The notes beneath the pieces are model-generated. The model was not told the origin of the DNA. It was given only the letters and a program-made list of their open reading frames with translations, and searched no databases. This document shows positions 1 through 5,200 of a stretch of 6,204 bases of DNA, piece after piece. The translations under genes and the position numbers were made by a program. Source of the DNA: Candidatus Latescibacteria bacterium 4484_107 (GTDB lineage: Bacteria; Latescibacterota; 4484-107). The DNA is taken from assembly GCA_002059205.1 (NCBI GenBank), contig MVCQ01000098.1, forward strand, positions 1-6,204, in the 5' to 3' direction. Numbering within the stretch: position 1 is the stretch's first letter; every line of letters begins with the position of its first letter.

Positions 1-57
1 TTGGGTTATGTTTTTAGAGATCAGGAATCAGGGGGAGGTCAATAGAACTCAATCTGT

Positions 58-78
58 TCTCCGACCTCCGACCCACCG
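58..78. repeat. Second GC-rich heptanucleotide cluster downstream of ruvB
   Basis: TCTCCGA, CCTCCGA and CCCACCG (58-64, 65-71, 72-78) repeat the same CTCCGAC theme as the array at 140-167. A weaker 7-bp pair, AGATCAG and GAATCAG, occurs at 18-24 and 25-31. Apart from these and one arm of an inverted repeat, I see nothing recognisable in 1-164: no gene, RNA gene or T-run terminator. Confidence 0.55.
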
Positions 79-121
79 ACAGGCAGACACAGGGGCTTTT
101 CCTACCATCCGACTCGTTCCA

Positions 122-178
122 TTGCGATAGGCCGCACGCTGACCTCCGACCTCCGGCCTCCGACCTATCCTATCGCAA
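122..178. repeat. 10-bp perfect inverted repeat spanning the ruvB end
   Basis: TTGCGATAGG (122-131) and CCTATCGCAA (169-178) are perfect reverse complements 37 nt apart. The right arm encodes the last residues of RuvB and the left arm is beyond the stop. The loop holds the stop codon and the heptamer array. On the ruvB mRNA this could form a 10-bp stem with a long loop. No U-run follows, so it is not a classical intrinsic terminator. Confidence 0.7.
140..167. repeat. GC-rich heptanucleotide array overlapping the ruvB stop codon
   Basis: Four consecutive 7-mers, TGACCTC, CGACCTC, CGGCCTC and CGACCTA (140-146, 147-153, 154-160, 161-167), abut the end of ruvB; the TAG stop (165-167 on the minus strand) lies inside the last unit. 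On the ruvB transcript the array reads as repeated GG pairs, so weak G-rich structure is possible. Related units appear again near 58-78. Confidence 0.75.
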
Positions 179-1226
179 GCGTTCCGGCGAAGCGATCCTG
201 TTTCTTCGTCTTCCCGAAATGTCGGTATGCCAAGTCCATCGCCTCGCGTCCATGTCGGTATGCCAAGTCCATCGCCTCGCGTCCGCGCAGGGTGCGCTTC
301 AGGTAGCCTTCCTGGATCAGATACGGCTCGTACACCTCTTCTATGGTGTCCTTTTCCTCGCCGACCACCACCGCGAGATTGGCCAATCCCACGGGGCCGC
401 CATCGAATTTGTCAATCAGGGCCAGGAGAATACGTTTATCCATCTCGTCCAAACCCATCTCGTCCACCCGAAGCATTTTCAGCGCGCGGTCGGCCACCTC
501 GGCGGTGATGAGGCCGTCGGCCCTGACCTGCGCATAATCCCTGACCCGACAGAGGAGACGGTTCACGACCCGCGCCGTGCCCCGGGCGCGTTTGGCGATT
601 TCCCTTACGCCCCCCTCGTCTATCTGAATGTTTAGAATGCGCGCCGAACGCCGGGCAATCCGGCCCAGTTCCTCCTCGCTGTAAAACTCCACCCGTCCGA
701 CGATGCCGAAGCGGGCCCGCATAGGAGCGGTCAACAGCCCCGCCCGGGTGGTGGCGCCCACGAGGGTAAACCGCTCCAGATTGAGCCGCACGGATCGCGC
801 GCTGGGCCCGGTGTCTATCATAATGTCAATGACGAAGTCCTCCATCGCCGAATAGAGGTATTCCTCCACCACGCGCGAAAGGCGATGGATCTCGTCGATG
901 AAAAGGACGTCGCGCTCCCCCAGGTTGGTCAGCAGACCGGCCAGATCCCCCGGACGCTCCAGGATCGGTCCCGAAGTCATCTTGATGTTGGATCCCAATT
1001 CGTTCGCAATGATATGGGCCAGCGTGGTTTTTCCAAGTCCCGGAGGCCCATGAAGCAGCACGTGATCGAGCGCCTCCCCGCGCTGCGCGGCCGCCTGGAT
1101 GAAAACTTTGAGATTTTCCTTCAGATCCGCCTGACCCGGAAAATCCTCAAAGCGCGCCGGACGCAACGAAGGATCGAATTCGAGATCGTCTTCGATGGGC
1201 GAAGGGGTGGTGATGTGGTCGGTCAT
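165..1226 (-). CDS. ruvB: RuvB, Holliday junction branch-migration ATPase, with an 11-residue internal duplication
   Basis: RuvB is the AAA+ motor that forms hexameric rings on DNA arms beside RuvA and drives Holliday-junction branch migration in recombinational repair. The 353-residue product shows the expected order: N-terminal 'RPARFEDFPGQ' region (about 22-32), Walker A GPPGLGKT (60-67), Walker B LFIDEIH with D111-E112, sensor-1 GATTRAG (157-163), arginine-finger segment MRARFG (169-174), a sensor-2-like GTARVVNRLL segment, where many homologues have GTPR, and a C-terminal winged helix. ATG at 1226-1224 is preceded by GAGG (1237-1240) at 10 nt spacing; the stop is TAG at 165-167. It follows ruvA by 51 nt and is probably co-transcribed. 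The oddity is GREAMDLAYRH occurring twice in tandem (315-325 and 326-336); without the extra copy the protein would be 342 residues, normal for the family. Identification is secure; whether the duplicated winged helix is functional is unknown. Confidence 0.97.
   Translation of the reverse strand: MTDHITTPSPIEDDLEFDPSLRPARFEDFPGQADLKENLKVFIQAAAQRGEALDHVLLHGPPGLGKTTLAHIIANELGSNIKMTSGPILERPGDLAGLLTNLGERDVLFIDEIHRLSRVVEEYLYSAMEDFVIDIMIDTGPSARSVRLNLERFTLVGATTRAGLLTAPMRARFGIVGRVEFYSEEELGRIARRSARILNIQIDEGGVREIAKRARGTARVVNRLLCRVRDYAQVRADGLITAEVADRALKMLRVDEMGLDEMDKRILLALIDKFDGGPVGLANLAVVVGEEKDTIEEVYEPYLIQEGYLKRTLRGREAMDLAYRHGREAMDLAYRHFGKTKKQDRFAGTLAIG
219..284. repeat. Exact 33-bp tandem duplication inside the ruvB 3' region
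   Basis: Positions 219-251 and 252-284 are identical 33-bp units with no mismatch, and identity stops at both ends. Because 33 is a multiple of three, the ruvB frame is kept and 11 residues (GREAMDLAYRH) are duplicated. Perfect identity suggests a recent slippage or unequal-exchange event, or an assembly artefact. Confidence 0.95.
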
Positions 1227-1236
1227 GGTGCGGTAT

Positions 1237-1240
1237 CCTC
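1237..1240 (-). promoter_or_regulatory. ruvB ribosome-binding site
   Basis: On the minus strand GAGG lies 10 nt before the ruvB ATG, directly after the heptamer array. Its first G is also the last base of the 7-bp inverted repeat CATTCAA/TTGAATG, so a weak hairpin could compete with ribosome binding. That effect is inference. Confidence 0.6.
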
Positions 1241-1241
1241 A

Positions 1242-1276
1242 TTCAACATTGAATGTTCAATACTCAATATTCAACA
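1242..1276. repeat. Degenerate AT-rich heptanucleotide array between ruvA and ruvB
   Basis: Five consecutive 7-mers fill most of the 51-nt gap: TTCAACA, TTGAATG, TTCAATA, CTCAATA, TTCAACA (1242-1248, 1249-1255, 1256-1262, 1263-1269, 1270-1276). The array is much more AT-rich than the flanking genes. The first unit and its neighbours also make an inverted repeat, CATTCAA (1240-1246) and TTGAATG (1249-1255) with a 2-nt centre. On the ruvAB mRNA one arm reaches the first G of the ruvB GAGG ribosome-binding site. The form resembles the short heptanucleotide tandem repeats described in cyanobacteria; no homology is claimed. Confidence 0.8.
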
Positions 1277-1277
1277 T

Positions 1278-1877
1278 CTACACGCCTCTCAAGGCCTTCT
1301 TCACCATCTCTTCGGTGGAGAGTTCGCGTCCTTCCTCCCGGACGATTTTGTCTATCGCCCGTTGCGCCTCGATCTCTTTGAAGCCCAGCGAAAGCAATGC
1401 GAGAAACGTCTCCTGAGCCGCGCTCATTTCCCCGGAGGCTTCTGTATAGCGGGGAGTCCCTTCCGGGAAGGCCACTTTTTCGAAGCGGTCTTTGAGCTCC
1501 ACGATCAATCGCCCGGCGGTCTTCCGGCCGATCCCGCGAAGGGCGGTCAGGCTTTTTACATTCTCCGCTACAACCGCGCTTTGAAACTCGGCGGGGGATA
1601 CGCTGGACAATATACCCTGAGCCAGTTTGGGCCCTATCCCGGACACCGAGATCAGCGTCAGGAACAACGCCCGCTCCTCCTCGGTCATAAATCCGAACAA
1701 CTCCAGCGCATCCTCCCGAACGTGAAGATAGGTCAATATCTGAGTGCGCGTTCCCACGACTCCGACCTGATCGTAGCTTGACAAGGAGATATGGAGTCGG
1801 TATCCCACACCCCCGACGTCGAGGATCACATGGGTCGGATGCTTGCGCACCAAGGTTCCCTCTAAATACGAAATCAC
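1278..1877 (-). CDS. ruvA: RuvA, Holliday junction-binding subunit
   Basis: RuvA binds four-way junctions as a tetramer and loads and regulates RuvB. From a GTG start at 1877-1875 the product is 199 residues, the usual family length. It begins (M/V)ISYLEG and continues with the OB-fold signature DVGGVGYRLH (20-29). The acidic-pin pair E55-D56 lies in VREDALELFGF, at the same numbering as E. coli. Helix-hairpin-helix motifs are SGIGPKLA (79-86) and LRGIGRKTAG (113-122). A C-terminal domain III (about 150-199) ends LSTEEMVKKALRGV, the RuvB-contacting part in known structures. GTG is chosen over the upstream in-frame ATG at 1985 because family homology starts here and GGAGGA lies 4-5 nt upstream. 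The longer reading would add 36 residues that look unlike RuvA and run through a 31-bp repeat. The stop is TAG at 1278-1280. ruvB follows; ruvC is not upstream. Confidence 0.96.
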   Translation of the reverse strand: MISYLEGTLVRKHPTHVILDVGGVGYRLHISLSSYDQVGVVGTRTQILTYLHVREDALELFGFMTEEERALFLTLISVSGIGPKLAQGILSSVSPAEFQSAVVAENVKSLTALRGIGRKTAGRLIVELKDRFEKVAFPEGTPRYTEASGEMSAAQETFLALLSLGFKEIEAQRAIDKIVREEGRELSTEEMVKKALRGV

Positions 1878-1887
1878 GGCTTCCTCC
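1878..1887 (-). promoter_or_regulatory. ruvA ribosome-binding site, deciding the GTG start
   Basis: Read on the minus strand, GGAGGA sits 4 nt (GGAGG 5 nt) before the GTG at 1877. This placement, with the RuvA family start at (M/V)ISYLEG, sets the translation start here and not at the in-frame ATG at 1985. Confidence 0.75.
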
Positions 1888-1943
1888 GGCGCGAAAGGGG
1901 AGGCAAAGACGAACCAGGTTGGTTCTGACGGATAGAGACGACA

Positions 1944-2005
1944 TCTATGACCATGGAAAGCGTTCGCCTCCCAATCTATGACCATGGAAGGCGTTCGCCT
2001 CCCAA
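1944..2005. repeat. 31-bp tandem direct repeat in the ruvA leader
   Basis: Two adjacent 31-bp copies (1944-1974 and 1975-2005) differ at a single base (A1959 against G1990). Each contains CTATGACCATGG and GCGTTCGCCTCCCAA. On the minus strand each copy carries a GGGAGG followed by an ATG about 11 nt later. Because 31 is not a multiple of three, the two ATGs are in different frames, and only the one at 1985 is in frame with ruvA. The repeat lies in the probable 5' leader of ruvA. Confidence 0.9.
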
Positions 2006-2050
2006 AACGCTGTGCGGGGGAGGATTCCTTGTCCGACTGAAACTCACCAC

Positions 2051-2079
2051 TTTTCAGATCGGAGTCCCTTTTTTATAAT
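2051..2079 (+). promoter_or_regulatory. Possible second plus-strand promoter
   Basis: A perfect TATAAT (2074-2079) lies 17 nt after TTTTCA (2051-2056, 4/6 match). It overlaps the -10 of the candidate ruvA promoter on the other strand, so the two could exclude each other. AT-rich intergenic DNA readily gives such matches by chance. Confidence 0.25.
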
Positions 2080-2105
2080 CTAAGCAACTTATGGGAAAGA
2101 GTCAA
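2077..2105 (-). promoter_or_regulatory. Candidate sigma70-like promoter for ruvAB
   Basis: On the minus strand TTGACT (2105-2100) is followed by a 17-nt spacer and TAGATT (2082-2077), matching the -35 and -10 consensus at 5/6 and 4/6. Transcription would begin near 2070 and give ruvA a leader of about 190 nt containing the 31-bp tandem repeat. The site is predicted by consensus and spacing only. Confidence 0.45.
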
Positions 2106-2146
2106 CCAAAAAGCGACGACAGGTCCAAATTTTTTTGATTTAGGAC

Positions 2147-2175
2147 TTGACTTTTGTGTTCAAATGTCGCATTAT
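2147..2175 (+). promoter_or_regulatory. Candidate sigma70-like promoter for the large surface-protein gene
   Basis: TTGACT (2147-2152), a 17-nt spacer and CATTAT (2170-2175) match the consensus at 5/6 and 4/6. A T-rich stretch just upstream (about 2128-2141) could act like an UP element. Transcription would begin near 2182, leaving a leader of about 100 nt before the GTG at 2285. Confidence 0.45.
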
Positions 2176-2271
2176 TACATTGAAGATTCGGATTTGGCTC
2201 TTTTCGAGTCCGTGCCACTCGTTCACCCGGGTTTGATGCGTTTTATGCAACAACTCAAACCAAACCGACAA

Positions 2272-2276
2272 GGAGG
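2272..2276 (+). promoter_or_regulatory. Strong ribosome-binding site for the large gene
   Basis: GGAGG, within AAGGAGGGG, lies 8 nt before the GTG at 2285-2287. It supports that GTG, which opens a signal-peptide-like N-terminus, as the start. Confidence 0.8.
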
Positions 2277-2284
2277 GGAGTGCT

Positions 2285-5200
2285 GTGAAAACGTCTCTTT
2301 TTTTGATTGTTCTCATGGTGACCTTCAGGTCCGTGGTCATCGGACAGTCGTTGGAATCCGGGGAGGATGCAGCGCCTTCTCCCGATACGCTTGCCGCACC
2401 CGTTTCGGAACTCGGGGAAGAAGCCGCATCGCTTCCCGACACCCTTGCTGCGCCGATGTCCGATCCGCTTTTACCAAAGGGAGCGGAACGAACGCTAAGC
2501 GGCCGATGGACTGCGGCCCAAAGCCCGTATCTTGTTTCGGAGAACCTTACGGTGGCCGCCGGGGACAGCCTGATCATCGAGCCCGGGGTGACGATCCGGG
2601 TTTCGGGCTTTCGTCAATTTAAGATTCATGGGATCCTGATCTCGGAGGGAACGGAGGATGCGGGGATCGTGTTTACCTCGGCTCAGTCCGAACCGGCCCC
2701 CGGAGACTGGTGGGGCATCCAGTTCGAGGGGCCGGAGGCTCAGGGCATCCTGCGCTACACTACCATTCAATTTATGAGCATTGGCGTGGATGCCGGCGAA
2801 AATGCCTCGGTGACCGCTACGCAGTGTGAGATCGCGGATGCGGAGTTCTGCGGAATCCGATGGACGCAGACGGAACCCGGCGTGCTTCGGGACAGTCGGG
2901 TCTTTAGAAGCCGCGTGGGGGTTATGTGCAAGGCCGGCGCCTCGCCCGCACTAGTGGGAAATATCATAATGGACAACACGTACGTGGGCATTCTATGCGA
3001 GGGGGGTGCTTCTCCTTCCATCGAAGGCAATACGCTCGTGCGAAACCGGACTTCGGGAATCGTCTGCTTCGCCGGTTCCGATCCCACGATTTCAAAAACA
3101 CTCCTCGTGCAGAATGGGAATGGCATAAGCTGTACCGCTTCCTCTCCGCGGATCGTCGGATGTGCCATTTACGATAACGAGTTTTCGGGCGTGCTTTGCT
3201 TTCAGCACGCCGCTCCAAGCATCTCGGGATCCAACATTTTCAAAAACGGGCTCTTCGGTGTGCGCAATGTGTCCGATCAGCCTGTATCCGCCGAGGACTT
3301 GTGGTGGGGTGAAGACGTGGCGGATCCGGGTGCGTGCATTTATGACGGGGAGGATCGTTCGGGATATGGGAAGGTGCTTGCCACGGGCTGGCGCTCCGCG
3401 CCTTATCCGGACGTGCCCGGACAGCCCGCCGTGGAATCGCTGGCGCTCTGGGCAGATCAGGAGGGAACGGCGGAGATCGGGGAAGAGGTGGTTATCGGGA
3501 ACCCGATATGGGTTACGCTGAAGGGCGCGGACGGGAGTCCCTACACCGCGGATTATACGAGTGTGACGCTCACGCTGAGGCATGCCGGGAGCGCCCGCAC
3601 CCTGGTTCTCTATGAAACTTCGGAGAACAGCGGCCTGTTTCAGCGGCGCATTATTCCTTCTGAAGCCCAGGGGAATCAAGGTCGTTTAGCGGCCGCATAC
3701 GGGGACGTGCTTTCCTTCGCGTCCGATCTGGATCCCACGATGCGGGTCGCCACCCGAATTACCCGCCGTCCCGCGGAGATCACGCACCTTGCTATTGAGG
3801 GAATAAATCGGACCACGAAGGCTCCCCTTTTTACATGGGAATACAGCGATCCGGAGGGGGATCCGCAGGTCCAATTCGAGATCGAGGTGAGAGAAGAGGC
3901 AGGTGGCGCAGGCGCGAAAATATGGGCTTCGGGTCCCGTCGCTTCTTCCGACTCGGAGATGGAATACGGAGGACAGGAATTGGAGGGGGGGAAGTCCTAC
4001 TTCGTTCGGGTTCGCGCTCACGATGGGTTCTCCTGGGGGCCATGGGCGGAAATCCCTTTCCACGTCAATACGGCGCCCTCCGCACCGAACTTGCTCGCTC
4101 CTCCGGACGGAAGTACGATAGATCACCTGCCTCCCCGTCTGACCGTGGGAGGCTCGGTGGATCCGGACGGAGATGCTTTGGCGTACTATTTCGAGCTTTA
4201 CTATACGGCGGACCTGGATTCCGCGAAAATGGCCGGATCCAGCCCGGAGCCTGTTCCCTCCGAGGGAGCGGAGACCATCTGGACGGACCTTCCCAGTCTC
4301 CTGGAGAATACCCAGTACTGGTGGCGCGCCCGGGCCACCGATGGGACGGATTTTGGGCCATGGTCCGAGGCATCCACGTTTTTGGTCAACACGGAGGAGG
4401 AGGAGATCAACCCCTTCTCGCTCCGGTCTCCGAAAGATGGGGCCGTGGTGAAAACGCTCCGCCCGATGTTCGAGTGGGAGCGCACGTACGATCCGGATCC
4501 GCTTCAGGAGATCACGTATGCCCTGTTCTACAGCGCCGATTCCACGTTCGAAAAAACGAAGGTGATCAAGGGCCTGAAGAAGGAAATCGGGGAGGCGCTC
4601 CCCAAGTCCGATCTGATGGAGAATACGACCTATTATTGGATGGTGGCGGCGGTGCTGGACGAGAACACGCTCAAATGGGCCCGGGAAGGGACGTGGAGTT
4701 TTTTCGTCAATACCGTCAACGATCCGCCAGAAATTCGCCCGATTCCGGAGATTTCGTTTGCGGAGGACACCGAGTTCACCGGTCTGGATCTGGATGCGTT
4801 TGTCTCCGATCCCGATCACCCAAGAGAAACGCTCACGTGGACGTGTTCGAGCGATGCAAACCTCTCCGCTGCCGTCGGACCGGGCAATGTGATCACCCTA
4901 ACCCCCAAGCCGAACTACCACGGCGGACCGGTCTCCTTTGTGGTCACCGCGACGGATCCCGAAGGAGCTGCCGGTCAGGGGACATTCTCCGTGACGGTCA
5001 CCTCCGTGAACGATCCGCCCGTGGCGTCCGCCATTCCGGATCGGGAGATCGAGGAGGACACGGCGACCCAGATCGACCTGAGCGCGTATGTTCAGGACAT
5101 TGATCACGCTTTGAGCAGCCTGAGTTGGGCAAGTCTGCAGGGCCCCGATGTTCAGGTGGCGATCCAGGGAAGCGTGGCGAAGATCCGCCCGGTGGAAAAC

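Larger units (their letters stand above)
1878..2284. other. Divergent intergenic region
   Basis: About 407 bp between ruvA and the large gene with no convincing gene. It holds the ruvA ribosome-binding site, a small hairpin-like GAACCA/TGGTTC (1911-1925), the 31-bp tandem repeat (1944-2005), candidate promoters facing both ways (2051-2175) and the ribosome-binding site of the large gene. It becomes clearly more AT-rich from about 2065 to 2180. Confidence 0.7.

Noticed and set aside
122..178. Inverted repeat as an intrinsic terminator for ruvB
   Set aside because: The loop is 37 nt and no U-run follows the stem on the transcript.
1242..1276. CRISPR array
   Set aside because: The units are 7 bp and directly adjacent, with no spacers.
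885..1781. Plus-strand open frame across ruvB and ruvA
   Set aside because: It lies opposite two securely identified genes and crosses the intergenic repeat; no family features.
1911..1925. GAACCA/TGGTTC hairpin as a regulatory operator
   Set aside because: A 6-bp stem with a 3-nt loop is too common by chance to assign a role.
1278..1985. Extended 235-residue RuvA from the ATG at 1985
   Set aside because: The extra N-terminus has no RuvA similarity and reads through a tandem repeat; the GTG at 1877 has a good GGAGGA and matches the family start and length.
2164..2622. Plus-strand frame starting MSHYYIEDSDLAL before the large gene
   Set aside because: Its first 40 residues look faintly protein-like, but it lacks a good ribosome-binding site and then runs out of frame through the signal peptide and linker of the large gene.
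3686..4819. Long minus-strand open frame (377 codons) opposite the large gene
   Set aside because: It is antisense to a frame with clear domain repeats; the product is rich in Arg, Gly and Pro with no recognisable family, as expected of a shadow in GC-rich DNA.
3835..5103. Plus-strand 422-codon open frame overlapping the large gene
   Set aside because: It is out of frame with the FN3-like and NDPP-repeat coding frame; the Arg/Gly-rich translation and lack of motifs show a frame shadow.
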